Below, one piece after another: positions 18,501 to 26,836 of a stretch of 64,000 bases of DNA. Numbering within the stretch: position 1 is the first letter of the stretch; each line of letters opens with the position of its first letter. The notes beneath the pieces were generated by a model. That model saw only the letters and a list, made by a program, of their open reading frames with translations, ran no database searches and had not been told where the DNA came from. The position numbers and the translations under genes are program-made. The stretch is from CAXBMB01 sp052078155 (lineage in GTDB: Bacteria; Pseudomonadota; Alphaproteobacteria; Kiloniellales; DSM-21159), in contig JBQJBP010000003.1 of assembly GCA_052078155.1 (NCBI GenBank), positions 62,001 through 126,000 on the forward strand, written 5' to 3'.

Positions 18501-19130
18501 CAGCCGTCGGATGTCATCCCCCCGGTAGAGCTGACTGAGCCCCAGGTAACTGCGCCCCGGATGGGCGGCCTGCAGCTGCCCGGCCCGCACTTCCAGATCC
18601 CAGGCCGGGCGGTCCAGGGGGGTGCCATCCAGCAAAGCCCCTTCAGAGTCCGGCTGGTCCTCATAATCGTAGGGCAGCAGAATGAAGATCTGCCCTTCAC
18701 CGGCGGCCAGCAGTTCGTCAAAAGAAAAGTCACAGGAGCCTTTTTCACTGCGCCGCTTGCCCAGCGTAAGAAGACGGGACAACCGCCCATAGGCTGCCCG
18801 GTCCTGGGGGTAGCAGATCACCTCCGGCCCATCGCGCGGGGCCAGGCGCGCGCCGACCAGCAGGCGCATGTTCTGCTCCTTGGCCGCCACATGGGCCCGC
18901 ACCACTCCCGCCAGACTGTTCCGATCGGCAATGCCAATTGCGGCCAGCCCCAGCGCCTTGGCCGTGGTCACCAGTTCATCGGGGTGGGAGGCCCCTTCCA
19001 GAAAGGTGAAGTTGCTGCGCACAGACAGCTCCGCGTAAGCCGCAGCCCCACCAGCGTCTCCCTCGCCCGGCTGCTGCCCCGGCCAGAGATTTTCTCCCGT
19101 CATCTGTGTCATGACTTCGTCTGTACCCAC
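15555..19130 (-). CDS. dnaE2: Error-prone DNA polymerase III alpha subunit DnaE2 (ImuC)
   Basis: A 1191-residue C-family DNA polymerase. The N-terminus has the PHP domain (AELSVRSNFTFLEGASHPDEL), followed by the polymerase core with the acidic PPDIDVDFEHERRE segment, and a C-terminal OB-fold region. It ends in SRDFH, typical of DnaE2. It is longer than usual for this subfamily because of a basic, low-complexity tail of about 100 residues (rich in Arg/Pro/Gln). Known role: translesion synthesis in SOS mutagenesis with ImuA and ImuB. The start is a GTG at 19130 preceded by GGGCAGG; ATGs at 19112 and 19103 are alternatives. It is the last gene of imuA-imuB-dnaE2, with a 71-bp gap to imuB that contains a miniature repeat. 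Confidence 0.95.
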   Translation of the reverse strand: MGTDEVMTQMTGENLWPGQQPGEGDAGGAAAYAELSVRSNFTFLEGASHPDELVTTAKALGLAAIGIADRNSLAGVVRAHVAAKEQNMRLLVGARLAPRDGPEVICYPQDRAAYGRLSRLLTLGKRRSEKGSCDFSFDELLAAGEGQIFILLPYDYEDQPDSEGALLDGTPLDRPAWDLEVRAGQLQAAHPGRSYLGLSQLYRGDDIRRLVAWSALAERIGLLTVALGEVIMHHPGRKAVADVLTAIRHHCTIDEVGWRLLANGEQHLKAPAEVARLFRADPQAVARSLEIVERCTFSLEELRYEYPRELGQDGRSPQEELILQTWKGAANRYPLGVPDKVRKTLEYELELIGQLGYAPYFLSVHDLVVFARSRDILCQGRGSAANSAVCYCLGVTAVDPARAELLFERFISPERREPPDIDVDFEHERREEVIQHIYARYGRDRAGMTATVISYRSKGALRDVGKAMGLSEDSINALSQKLRGWSRDELKEGLVNELGLDPGEPRLNLTLQLVSEIYGFPRHLSQHVGGFVMTEGPLCELVPIENAAMEDRTVIEWDKDDLDALGILKVDVLALGMLTCLAKSFDLLRRHYGRVLTLADIPAEDPKVYDMVCKADTIGVFQIESRAQMSMLPRLKPRNFYDLVIEVAIVRPGPIQGDMVHPYLRRRDGKEPVFYPSKELEEVLGRTLGVPLFQEQAMSIAIVAAGFTPPEADQLRRAMATFKRNGNLHLFGEKLVNGMLERGYERDFAERCFKQIQGFGTYGFPESHAASFALLVYVSSWMKCHYPEVFTCCLLNSQPMGFYAPAQLVRDLRDHGGQVLPVDINHSQWDNSLEFPRLARDLQPGDPLPAPQMALRLGFRQVKGLRQEEMEKLVAHRGNGYSDVLGLWRRGALRRQSLEALARADAYGSLGLDRRQALWAIKGLPDDAPLPLFAAMGEEDRGADPPVRLPRLKLSQQVVEDYASLRLSLKAHPLAFLREDLTAVGCQPARILQTARDGEYLAVAGLVLVRQRPGSAKGVIFVTLEDETGIANLVVWPKAFEAYRKEVLGSSLLGAYGKVQRAGLVVHLVVERLVDLSEDLRALEEEPRNLPEGAQVSDHEVAVPEASARDIPGQGKAGQEDAGREAPSSLPRETAEQRHLKQAGKDQVMRRLPKPAAGAVQATEEKLMPSRRRSPRRLARRNPLFRSRDFH

Positions 19131-19151
19131 ATATACCTGCCCGTCGGGACC

Positions 19152-19190
19152 TAGAGTCTTATCGGTTTAATCAGAAGCGCTTTGACTCTA
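19152..19190. repeat. Miniature (39-bp) copy of the dispersed repeat
   Basis: TAGAGTCTTATCGGTTTAAT ... GCGCTTTGACTCTA: both ends are TAGAGTC/GACTCTA, and the inner part is mostly deleted. It lies between imuB and dnaE2 inside the SOS operon. Confidence 0.7.
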
Positions 19191-19201
19191 GCGCCCTGCA
19201 A

Positions 19202-20986
19202 TCAGGCAAAGAGACCCTGCAGGAACCAGTTCTGCTCGCTGCGGAACAGCCAGAAGCGGCGGCCGTCTTCATCCTCCACCCGGAAGTAATCCCGGCTGTC
19301 CTGCTGGCTCAAACGATCCAGGCTGGGCCTTTCCGGCTGCGCAGGCTCTTCGCCGGGCAGTTCAAGCCCCGGCAGGCTGGCCTGTCGGGCCGCCACCGGC
19401 GCGGCTGCCTTTCTGCGGGTCTGACGTTCTGCCTGCTGCCACCATTCGGGGCTGATACGCTCCGGTCCTTCCGCCCGCACCACCCGGTGCAGAACCCGGC
19501 GCCAGCGGAACTGAACCGGGGCCTGATCCGGCAGTTCGGCCAGGGCTTCGATGGCCTCCGGCTGAACCAGCAAGCGCACAGGACGGGGCTGCTGGCGGCG
19601 AGGCCAGGACAGAGGAATGCGGTTGCCCCGCCGGTCGATCTTGTCACCGGGACGTTTGTAGGGATCGGTGCGGCGCACGGCTTCTTCGGGCAGATGGCTT
19701 TCCCGGGGCAGGGCGAGCCCCACACTGCCCTCTCCCAGACGGCTGGTCAGACGGTCCAGCAACTCCGGCAGGCGACAGGAGGCGCGGGCGGCCAGAGCGC
19801 CGTTTTCTTTGCCTTCACTGCCCCGCCGGGCCTGCAAAGCCGGGCGTACCAGACCAAGTTGCTGCAGGTCCAGCCGCTCCAGCTGCACCGCTTCCAGGGT
19901 CATGGCATCCAGACCGAAACCGGGATCCAGCCGCTCCAGCTTGTCCCGGAACAGCCGGGCCAGATGGGCGGGATCCCGCGAGGGCCGTCCCGTGCCCACC
20001 CGCAGGCGGGGAACCTGCCCATCGCTCCGGTAAAAGCAGAGTTCCAGACGCCGCGCCCCGGCGCAAAGAGCCTCCAGCTTCTCACTCAGGTCCTGCAGCA
20101 AACGGTCCAGCGTCCGGGCCAGGGCTTCCGGCCCCAACAGGGGCTCAGCAAAAACCTGGCGCACCAGATGGGGGGACACCGGGCGGCGGGGAGACAGAGC
20201 TTCCGGCAACAGGCCCAGGGCTTCCTGCAGCCGCCGGGTCACCTCGGGACCGACCCGGGGTTCCAGACTGGCAGCAGGCAGCTTCAGCAGTTCACCCAGA
20301 CGAGTCAGTCCCAGACGGGCCAGTACCTCCACCTGGCTCAAAGGCACCCGCAGGGCTGAAACCGGCAGATCGACCAGATGGCGCTTTTCCTGACCCGCCG
20401 AAATTCGTTGCCAGGGCCGCGCGGCAGAGGTGGCGTAACGGGCCAGAGCCCAGGCGGCACCGGGCGTCTCGGCCAGCCCCACAGAAACGGTCAGGCCAAA
20501 CCGCTGCAGCCGCGCCACCAGGTCTTCACACAGGGCCTCTTCCCCTCCAAACAGATGGGCGCAGCCGGTGATGTCCAGCCACAGACCGGCCCCCCCTCCG
20601 GATCCTTCCTGCAGTGACGGGCCACCTCCTTCGGGGTCCAGCGCCACCCAAGGGCTGTAACGGCCCAGCCAGTCAGCCAGTTTTTCCAGCGCCGCCTGAT
20701 TGCCTGCCGGATCCGCCGGCTGGGTTTTTAACGCCGGGCAGAGCGCCCGCCCATCGGCCAGCGTCATGCCCGGGCGCACTCCTGCGGCCAGCGCGTCAGG
20801 GGCAACCGCCGTCAGGACAAAGCGATTGCCTTCCTGCTGCAGCTGGGCAAAGGGAGTGCCCTCTGCCGCACAAGAGCCCGCGCCCTCAGGCGTAGAGCGG
20901 CTCGGCTGCCCGAAGGTCGGCGCCTGTCGGCTGACCAGACGGTCCAGAGAGAAGTTCGGCAGCCAAATCGAGATGACCCGTTTCAT
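19202..20986 (-). CDS. imuB: ImuB, Y-family polymerase-like mutagenesis factor
   Basis: A 594-residue protein starting MKRVISIWLPNFSLDRL at an ATG preceded by GGAGTGGGAT. It is the Y-family DNA polymerase-like subunit that, in studied bacteria, has lost polymerase activity and bridges DnaE2 and the beta clamp. The N-terminal two thirds align with the Y-family fold (including ADGRALCPAL and a helix-hairpin-helix-like LGLTRLGELLKLP). The C-terminal part includes a PGDKIDRRGNRIPLSWPR stretch and YFRVEDEDGRRFWLFR. It overlaps imuA by 101 bp, so translation is likely coupled. Confidence 0.93.
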   Translation of the reverse strand: MKRVISIWLPNFSLDRLVSRQAPTFGQPSRSTPEGAGSCAAEGTPFAQLQQEGNRFVLTAVAPDALAAGVRPGMTLADGRALCPALKTQPADPAGNQAALEKLADWLGRYSPWVALDPEGGGPSLQEGSGGGAGLWLDITGCAHLFGGEEALCEDLVARLQRFGLTVSVGLAETPGAAWALARYATSAARPWQRISAGQEKRHLVDLPVSALRVPLSQVEVLARLGLTRLGELLKLPAASLEPRVGPEVTRRLQEALGLLPEALSPRRPVSPHLVRQVFAEPLLGPEALARTLDRLLQDLSEKLEALCAGARRLELCFYRSDGQVPRLRVGTGRPSRDPAHLARLFRDKLERLDPGFGLDAMTLEAVQLERLDLQQLGLVRPALQARRGSEGKENGALAARASCRLPELLDRLTSRLGEGSVGLALPRESHLPEEAVRRTDPYKRPGDKIDRRGNRIPLSWPRRQQPRPVRLLVQPEAIEALAELPDQAPVQFRWRRVLHRVVRAEGPERISPEWWQQAERQTRRKAAAPVAARQASLPGLELPGEEPAQPERPSLDRLSQQDSRDYFRVEDEDGRRFWLFRSEQNWFLQGLFA

Positions 20987-21899
20987 GATCCCACTCCAAT
21001 GCAAAAGTTGCTGGCCGGGCAGAGCGGCAACGCAGCAGATCCACCTGCCAGCTGGCTTTCCCCACTTCACAGACAGATCCATCCTTGCGATGTCCGGCGG
21101 TGGTGATCCGCCAGCGGCTGACGGCGGCACTGGCCCCATCCGGCTGATGCCGGGCCAGGCGCGGGCGGCGCAGCAGGAAACAGGGTTTGCCCGCTGCCTC
21201 CGCCGCCAGTTGCAAGCGGCGGGCAGCAATGCGATCGATGGCGCAGACCTCCCCCACCACAGCCAACAGTTCCGGACAGGTCAGGGCCTCTTCCAAAGCC
21301 CAAAGTACCTCTTCATCCTTTCGGGCCTTAACCCGCAGCACCCGTTCCGGCGGCAAACCGGCAGCCGCCAGCCCCGGGCCATACAGATCTTCATAAGGAC
21401 CGATCCACAGCACCGCCCCTTCAGCTGCCTGCCGCGCCTCGGCGCTGTCCGCCTGATCTTTTGCCTGCGCCAGCAGGCGCACCAGCAAAGCCGTCAGAAA
21501 ACCTGTCGTGGCCCCGTCATCCCATTCGGCCCGGGCAGGCAGCACTTCATGCAACCCGGCAACAGGCAGTCCGCCACCGGGCAATGCCTCATCCAGAGCG
21601 GCAACCCCCAGGGGCAGCACCGGGACTTCCTCCAGCGCGCCGCCCCGTTCGATCTGGCGCACCTGACGCTCCAGCGCGGCCAGTTGAGCCCGCCGTCCCC
21701 GACTGGCGTGATCTTCCCGCAGCAGGGCGCGGGCACGCACGGGATCCCCGGTCCGGACAGACCCACGCTGACGATCCCTGCCTGTCATGGCCGTCCCTGA
21801 CAGGCCCATGGCGCCTGAAGCCATCAGCGCTGAAGAGGCTGACACCTGAGAGTGTCCCGGGGCGTTTTGCGCCACATCTGCCATCAGATCTCGTGCCAT
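20886..21899 (-). CDS. imuA: ImuA, RecA-like mutagenesis protein
   Basis: A 337-residue protein at the head of the SOS mutagenesis cassette. A start at 21899 (MARDLMADVAQN) is supported by AAGGAGAG 6 nt upstream, although internal ATGs (21884, 21824) would better match the shorter family members. The central part has the ImuA signature LPLGVAALDEALPGGGLPVAGLHEVL and an LWIGPYEDLYGPGL segment. Known role: assists ImuB and DnaE2 during error-prone repair. The SOS box at 21956-21970 lies about 57 bp upstream. Confidence 0.93.
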   Translation of the reverse strand: MARDLMADVAQNAPGHSQVSASSALMASGAMGLSGTAMTGRDRQRGSVRTGDPVRARALLREDHASRGRRAQLAALERQVRQIERGGALEEVPVLPLGVAALDEALPGGGLPVAGLHEVLPARAEWDDGATTGFLTALLVRLLAQAKDQADSAEARQAAEGAVLWIGPYEDLYGPGLAAAGLPPERVLRVKARKDEEVLWALEEALTCPELLAVVGEVCAIDRIAARRLQLAAEAAGKPCFLLRRPRLARHQPDGASAAVSRWRITTAGHRKDGSVCEVGKASWQVDLLRCRSARPATFALEWDHETGHLDLAAELLSGPSGQPTGADLRAAEPLYA

Positions 21900-21955
21900 G
21901 ATGTCTCTCCTTATCCGGCCCTGACTGTCAGGGTTTTGCTCGCGTTCTCATCTAT

Positions 21956-21970
21956 GTTCTTGTTTTGTTC
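21956..21970 (-). promoter_or_regulatory. SOS (LexA) box of the alphaproteobacterial type
   Basis: GTTCTTGTTTTGTTC is a perfect GTTC-N7-GTTC direct repeat, the alphaproteobacterial LexA site. It lies 57 bp upstream of the imuA start, so the imuA-imuB-dnaE2 operon should be LexA-repressed. Confidence 0.88.
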
Positions 21971-22055
21971 TAAATGAGAACAGAGCGGAGAGTCAATCCT
22001 GACAGCAGGCTGTCATGGGACTTCCTGACAACTCATGACGGGTTGAAAGGCGGAC

Positions 22056-22760
22056 ACCGAGCTGCGCTAGCAGCGAGGCAAGGGCGAACGCGCGCCCGAG
22101 CTTATGCGAGGTAAACTTCGCGGCAGCGATAAAACTCTTCTTACGGCCCTGGCGGGCCTAATCGCGCTCAAGCGCCGCGCTGGTTTTCCGCGTTCACGCA
22201 GAGGGGCTGCGCACCAATTGTTGTTTCCTGGGGCGCTAGTCCTGGCCAGCTGACGCTGGCCTGCGTCCAGCCACAAGCACCAGCGAGCGGGCGTCTGGCC
22301 ACAAGTACCGAGCTGCGTCAGCAGCGAGGCAAGCGCGAACGCGCGCCCGAGCTTATGCGAGGTAGAACTTCGCGGCAGCGATAAAACTATTCTTACGGCC
22401 CTGGCGGGCCTAATTGCGCTCAAGCGCCGCGCAAGCTGCGCACCTCAACGGTGCTAGTCCTAACCCTCCAATCCCTGACGGATTGAAGGGCGTCGTCCGG
22501 CCACAAGCACCAGCGAGCAGGCTTCTGGCCACAAGTACCGAGCTGCGTCAGCAGCGAGGCAAGGGCGACAGCCCGCCCGCAGCGATAGCGGAGCCCTGCG
22601 TAGCGAGAGCGAGGAACCTTCGCGGAAGCGAAAAACCTTGCTGCGTCAGCAGCGAGGCAAGGGCGGCCGCCCGCCCGAGCTTATGCGAGGTAAGCCTACG
22701 TGGCGTTTGAACGAAACACTTCGCGGGAGCGAAACAAACCTGCTGCGTCAGCAGCCAGAC
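22056..22760. repeat. Array of GC-rich repeats (family 2)
   Basis: Two units of about 125 bp (22056-22180 and 22307-22432) agree almost base for base, running from ACCGAGCTGCG through CGCCCGAGCTTATGCGAGG to AAGCGCCGCGC. A third, rearranged unit runs from 22537 to about 22760. The linkers (22261-22306 and 22491-22536) also repeat each other, giving a period of 230-250 bp. The 19-mer CGCCCGAGCTTATGCGAGG occurs exactly at 22093, 22344 and 22672. Each unit holds several short hairpins such as GCTGCGTCAGCAGC. Open frames here are by-products of the repeat. A related inverted block is at 38650-38815. Confidence 0.85.
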
Positions 22761-22778
22761 AAGAACACCAGCCCCACC

Positions 22779-23444
22779 TCAGCTAAAGAGCGAGGCCTTC
22801 AGACCATCCAGAATGTACTGCATGGCCAAGGCCGCCAGCAGAATGCCCAGCAGGCGGGTCACCACAGACAGTACGCTGTCGTTCAGCCAGCGGGTGGCTT
22901 TGCCCACCAGGATAAAGGCCAGACAGGACAGCAGCATGATGGCCAGGATCACCCCGATCAGCAGAGCCATCCCTTCGCTGGTCTGGCCGATGCCGCCGGA
23001 AGCCAGCAGCAAGACCGTGGCCACGGACCCGGGGCCCGCCAGCAAGGGGATGGCTACCGGGAAAACCGCAATGTCGTGCAGAGCCTCATTGGGCTCTTCC
23101 TTGTCCAGAGCACTCATCTGCTTTTCAGCAGCCTTGCTTTTGCGCTGGCTGCGCTTCTCAAAAACCATCTCAAGGGCGATCATCAGCAGCATCAATCCCC
23201 CGGCAGTGCGAAAGGCCGGCAGGCCAATGCCCAGAAAAGCCAGCAGAGCATTACCGGTTAAGGCAAAGAGCGTCAGGACACAGGCGGCAATGACATGGGC
23301 CTTAATGGCCATGCGCAGCCGGTAGCGGTCATCCCCGCCAACGGTCAATCCGGCAAACACCGGTGCATTGCCCAAAGGATCAATGATCACCACCAAGGTC
23401 GTCACCAGCGCCAGCAGCTGGTCCAGACTGAAACCCCAAATCAT
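22779..23444 (-). CDS. MarC-family integral membrane protein
   Basis: A 221-residue protein with about six hydrophobic segments, starting MIWGFSLDQLLALVTTLVVI, and the family landmarks IDPLGNAPVFAGLT and FPVAIPLLAGPGSVATVLLL. GGGGA precedes the ATG. A charged loop (KRSQRKSKAAEKQ) lies in the middle. MarC proteins are inner-membrane proteins of unknown transport function, once wrongly linked to multiple antibiotic resistance. It lies 53 bp downstream of an Lrp-type gene in the same direction, so the two may form an operon. Confidence 0.9.
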   Translation of the reverse strand: MIWGFSLDQLLALVTTLVVIIDPLGNAPVFAGLTVGGDDRYRLRMAIKAHVIAACVLTLFALTGNALLAFLGIGLPAFRTAGGLMLLMIALEMVFEKRSQRKSKAAEKQMSALDKEEPNEALHDIAVFPVAIPLLAGPGSVATVLLLASGGIGQTSEGMALLIGVILAIMLLSCLAFILVGKATRWLNDSVLSVVTRLLGILLAALAMQYILDGLKASLFS

Positions 23445-23497
23445 AATTTTCCCCTGTGATACTCCGGCAGTTCACCTGCCGTTGGGCTTTGCTCCCT

Positions 23498-23959
23498 TTA
23501 TCCAGCATAACCCAGCGGCAGGCTGGTGGTCTCTTTGATCTTTTCCATGGAGAAACTGGCCGAGACATCGCTCAACGGCACCTGGTCGATCAGCCGCTTG
23601 TAGACCGCGTCATAGCCTTTGATATCGGGCACCACGATGCGCAGCAGGTAATCAATGTCACCGCCCAGACGATAGACCTCCGTGATTTCCTCAATGGATT
23701 CAACAGCCCTGGCAAAGGCCTTCAGCCAGTCGGTGGTGTGGTCAGCGGTGTTGACCCGAACGAAAACCGTCGTGCCCAGGTTCAGCTTGTCAGCATCCAG
23801 CAACGCCACCCGCTGCTTGATCACCCCTTGCTTTTCCAGGTTCTGAATGCGCCGCCAGCAAGGGGTATTGGACAGCCCGACTCGCTCGGCGATCTCCGCC
23901 AGGCTCAGGGTTGCATCCACCTGCAGCAGCCCCAAGATCTTCCGATCCAAATCATCCAT
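23498..23959 (-). CDS. Lrp/AsnC-family transcriptional regulator
   Basis: A 153-residue Lrp-type protein beginning MDDLDRKILGLLQVDA, with helix-turn-helix (ERVGLSNTPCWRRIQNLE) and an AsnC ligand-binding domain (GGDIDYLLRIVVPDIKGYD). An ATG 13 codons upstream would add a tail not usual in the family, so I prefer 23959. It is followed by marC. Lrp proteins of this subgroup often respond to an amino acid and control an adjacent exporter or enzyme, so MarC is the obvious candidate target. This is inference. Confidence 0.9.
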   Translation of the reverse strand: MDDLDRKILGLLQVDATLSLAEIAERVGLSNTPCWRRIQNLEKQGVIKQRVALLDADKLNLGTTVFVRVNTADHTTDWLKAFARAVESIEEITEVYRLGGDIDYLLRIVVPDIKGYDAVYKRLIDQVPLSDVSASFSMEKIKETTSLPLGYAG

Positions 23960-24141
23960 TCCAGAAAAGCCCTGTCGCGTAGAAAATTTTTCCCTCATTT
24001 CGATAATAAACTAGAAACTTTAGAAACTCTATCCCGGAAAGCCTCGCTAGACTCACAAGCAACAGCCGCTCCAAATCATCGGGCGGGAGAAGCAAGACCG
24101 GCGCAGCAAGCAGCCGACAGAAAGCAAGGGTCAGAAACACC

Positions 24142-24399
24142 ATGTTCAAACTTTTCACCGATCATCCGCAAAGCGTGGGCGAAAGCTATTTCGAGCACAT
24201 GGGCATGGCCTTTTCCTTTGGCAGCCGGATGTTCGTCACGTCTCTGGCCTGCCTGCTGCACGGCTTCTTTCCTTTCCTTTTCGTCAAGACCGGCAGCAAT
24301 CTGATCAACACCCTGCACGGTGAAATGGTCACCAACCGGGACCGTCGCCTGCCCCAGGACCGTCCGCAGCAGGACGCCCCGGCCCACCCGGCGGAGTAA
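24142..24399 (+). CDS. DUF6356-type small protein
   Basis: An 85-residue protein beginning MFKLFTDHPQSVGESYFEHM. The family signature is the HPxSVGESYxEH region, a central hydrophobic segment (SRMFVTSLACLLHGFFPFLF) and a polar, proline-rich tail. It is probably a single-pass membrane protein. Function is unknown. It stands alone, divergent from the Lrp gene at 23959. Confidence 0.8.
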   Translation: MFKLFTDHPQSVGESYFEHMGMAFSFGSRMFVTSLACLLHGFFPFLFVKTGSNLINTLHGEMVTNRDRRLPQDRPQQDAPAHPAE

Positions 24400-24483
24400 A
24401 AGCTGCCGCGTAAGGTCTGCCTGCCCACAGCTGCCAAACCTTCCCTGCCCTGAAGTCTCAGGCAGGTGTTGATGCGCTGTCCC

Positions 24484-24570
24484 AGAGTCAAATCGGTTTA
24501 AGTGGACTCACTAAGCGGTAACGCTTAGAGCGTGAAACTCGTTTCAGTGTGTTAGAGCATGATCGCTTTT
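24484..24570. repeat. Dispersed intergenic repeat, partial copy
   Basis: AGAGTCAAATCGGTTTAAGT ... TTAGAGCATGATCGCTTTT: the non-palindromic half is complete and the palindromic half is cut off. It lies upstream of the glucosaminidase gene. Confidence 0.8.
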
Positions 24571-24641
24571 CGGCGAGAAGGCTGAGAGTGGGCGAAGACT
24601 GTGTTAGACTTGGCTTTTTCAGCGACAGCACAGGCGCAGTC

Positions 24642-25625
24642 ATGTCACGCGATCTCTCTTTAAAAGGCGTCTTACCCTGCCGCCCGGCAGTTCTGCTGGG
24701 GGTCATGTCAACCCTGATGGCTCTGACAGACCCGATGGACCGGGCTCTGGCCGAGACCCAGACCCAGACCCAGACCCAGATAGGGGTGGCGTTTGAAGAA
24801 CCGGCCGGCAAGAAGGTCATCATCCGCTCCCTGGATGACATGATCGCCTTTTGGAAGGCCGAAGATTTCTGGGGTGACGTGGATGTCACCCAGCAACTGA
24901 CTGTCCCACCTGTCTATTCCATGAAAACCAGCCGCAAGCTGGACGATCAGATCAAAGCCAAACCGGTGGAGGTCAAAAAGGAGCTCTTCTACCGCGGGGC
25001 CGTGCCGCTCATCCTGCTGTCCAACGACCAGATTCTAAAGCAGCGCCAGCGCCTGACAGACCTGCAGAGCAAAGCCAGTCTGTCTGACCAGGAGCAGACC
25101 TGGCTGGCCCGTATGGTCCAGGACTACCGCCTGCCCGGTCCGCCCGAGAGCCCGGCAGACTGGCAGGCCGCCCTGGATAAGGTGGACAGCATCCCCGCCT
25201 CCCTGGCGCTGGGACAGGCAGCCTATGAAAGCGCTTATGGCCTGTCCCGCTTTGCCATCATGGGCAATAGCTTCTTTGGCGTCTGGACCTGGGGAGACAA
25301 GGGACTGACCCCCAAAGAGCAGCGCGACGGCAAGGGCGATTACAAGGTGGCGAGCTACGACACGCCCTATCAGTCCGTGGTGGCCTATATGCTCAACCTG
25401 AACAGCCACGCGGCTTATGCGGATTTCAGGGCTTTACGGGCAAAACTGCGGGCCGATGGCAAAGAAGTCACCGGTGTGGCCCTGGCCGCCGGTCTGTTGA
25501 ACTACTCCGAAAAAGGCGAGGAATACGTCAAAACTCTGCGGGACATCATCACCTACAACGAACTGCAGATCACGGATCAGGCCGTATTGCGCACAACCGA
25601 GCCCATTCACCTTTTCGAAGAATAA
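24642..25625 (+). CDS. Bax-like glucosaminidase-domain protein, exported
   Basis: A 327-residue protein from the ATG at 24642 (MSRDLSLKGVLPCRPAVLLG), chosen because a hydrophobic signal-like segment follows; an open frame continues upstream into the repeat. The C-terminal half has the glucosaminidase features ALGQAAYESAYGLSRFA, NSFFGVWTW and YDTPYQSVVAYMLNLNSH, as in E. coli Bax and other peptidoglycan-cleaving enzymes. The predicted role is hydrolysis of cell-wall glycan in the periplasm. Just after the signal region, a six-base unit ACCCAG is repeated four times (24756-24780), giving TQTQTQTQ; changes in copy number would stay in frame. Confidence 0.85.
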   Translation: MSRDLSLKGVLPCRPAVLLGVMSTLMALTDPMDRALAETQTQTQTQIGVAFEEPAGKKVIIRSLDDMIAFWKAEDFWGDVDVTQQLTVPPVYSMKTSRKLDDQIKAKPVEVKKELFYRGAVPLILLSNDQILKQRQRLTDLQSKASLSDQEQTWLARMVQDYRLPGPPESPADWQAALDKVDSIPASLALGQAAYESAYGLSRFAIMGNSFFGVWTWGDKGLTPKEQRDGKGDYKVASYDTPYQSVVAYMLNLNSHAAYADFRALRAKLRADGKEVTGVALAAGLLNYSEKGEEYVKTLRDIITYNELQITDQAVLRTTEPIHLFEE

Positions 25626-25814
25626 GGTCCCGGAAAGAGGAAATCCCCAAGCCTGTCAAAGAGAGGCCCAGATACAGCAATGAAAGGCAATTCCAACCCG
25701 CTGTTCGTCCCTTGGCAAAGCCGCAGGGCTGGCGCATTCTCTTTCAGGCAGTCATCCGCTCTGTTCTGCCCCCAAACCCCTGCCCTCTAACCGCCAGGGC
25801 CTGTCCGATTTGTT

Positions 25815-25950
25815 TAGAGCATGATCCGTTTAGTTCGAAGCGCTTTGCGCGTGAAACCAAGCTGCTGATCATCCTCTGGCCTGTTAAGAAGAAACCAATT
25901 CACGGTTCAGTGCCCACCCGCCGTGAGTCCACGCAACCGATTTGACCCGA
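25815..25950. repeat. Dispersed intergenic repeat, decayed copy
   Basis: TTAGAGCATGATCCGTTTAG ... GCGCTTTGCGC at the left and CCGTGAGTCC ... CAACCGATTTGACCC at the right, with drift between. It ends 15 bp before the start of the glutamine amidotransferase gene. Confidence 0.7.
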
Positions 25951-25964
25951 GTGAAAGTGCCTTT

Positions 25965-26777
25965 ATGTGCCGCTGGATTGCCTACTCAGGCACCCCGATC
26001 TTCATGGAAGACCTGATCAGCAAACCCGAACATTCGCTGATCGATCAGTCCATTTCCGCCCGCAAAGCCAAAGTGGCCATCAACGGCGACGGCTTTGGCC
26101 TGGGCTGGTACGCGGACCGGGCCAAGCCGGGTCTCTATCGGGAAGTTCTGCCAGCCTGGAACGACCACAATCTGGCCAGCCTTGCCGAGCAGGTCCGATC
26201 CGGTCTTTTCTTTGCCCACGTCCGGGCCTCGACGGGCACGGAAACCAGCCGCAGCAACTGCCACCCCTTTGCGCACGGCACCTGGCTGTTCATGCACAAC
26301 GGCCAGATTGGTGATTACAATCTCGTGCGCCGCCGTCTGGAAGCCCGCCTGTCAGATGAGCTTTACAATGTGCGGCAGGGCACAACGGACAGCGAGCTAT
26401 TGTTCCTGCTGTCGTTCCAGGAAGGACTGGAAGAGGATCCCCAGGCCGCCATCAACCGCATGCTGGTCCTGGTGGAAGAGGAGATGGAAGCTGCTGGCTG
26501 CGCCCGCTCTTTGCGGTTCACCGCCGCCTACAGTGACGGCTCACGCCTGATTGCCGTGCGTTACGCAAACGACAGCCTGCCGCCCAGCCTCTTCTACTGC
26601 CACGAGGGGGATCAGCTCTATCTGGTCTCGGAACCGCTGGATGTGGACAAGCATGACTGGCAGCCGGTGCCCAGTAACCATCTGCTGACCACGGCTGTCG
26701 GGGCCCCGCCGCGCATCTTCCCGCTGGATGGCCCTTCCGCCACCCGCGAAGCCCCGGCCTGGGCCCACGTCATTTAA
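25965..26777 (+). CDS. Class II glutamine amidotransferase (YafJ type)
   Basis: A 270-residue protein. After removal of Met, Cys2 of MCRWIAYSG would be the N-terminal nucleophile of class II glutamine amidotransferases, which also fixes the start. Other motifs are NGDGFGLGWY, FAHVRASTG and the HNGQIGDYN segment. There is only the glutaminase half; no synthase domain is fused, as in YafJ and EgtC. The acceptor substrate is unknown. It is convergent with the thioesterase gene downstream. Confidence 0.9.
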   Translation: MCRWIAYSGTPIFMEDLISKPEHSLIDQSISARKAKVAINGDGFGLGWYADRAKPGLYREVLPAWNDHNLASLAEQVRSGLFFAHVRASTGTETSRSNCHPFAHGTWLFMHNGQIGDYNLVRRRLEARLSDELYNVRQGTTDSELLFLLSFQEGLEEDPQAAINRMLVLVEEEMEAAGCARSLRFTAAYSDGSRLIAVRYANDSLPPSLFYCHEGDQLYLVSEPLDVDKHDWQPVPSNHLLTTAVGAPPRIFPLDGPSATREAPAWAHVI

Positions 26778-26836
26778 TCGGCACCGCAAGACAACGTGGA
26801 AAGAGGCGCAGCGCGGCCGACCGCCCGCAAAAGCAG

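Noticed and set aside
22067..22710. Several open frames inside the family 2 repeat array
   Set aside because: They are read through repeat units on either strand, and parts of the same peptide recur only because the DNA repeats.
22056..22760. CRISPR array
   Set aside because: The period is 230-250 bp and the linkers between units are repeated, not unique; no cas genes are in view.
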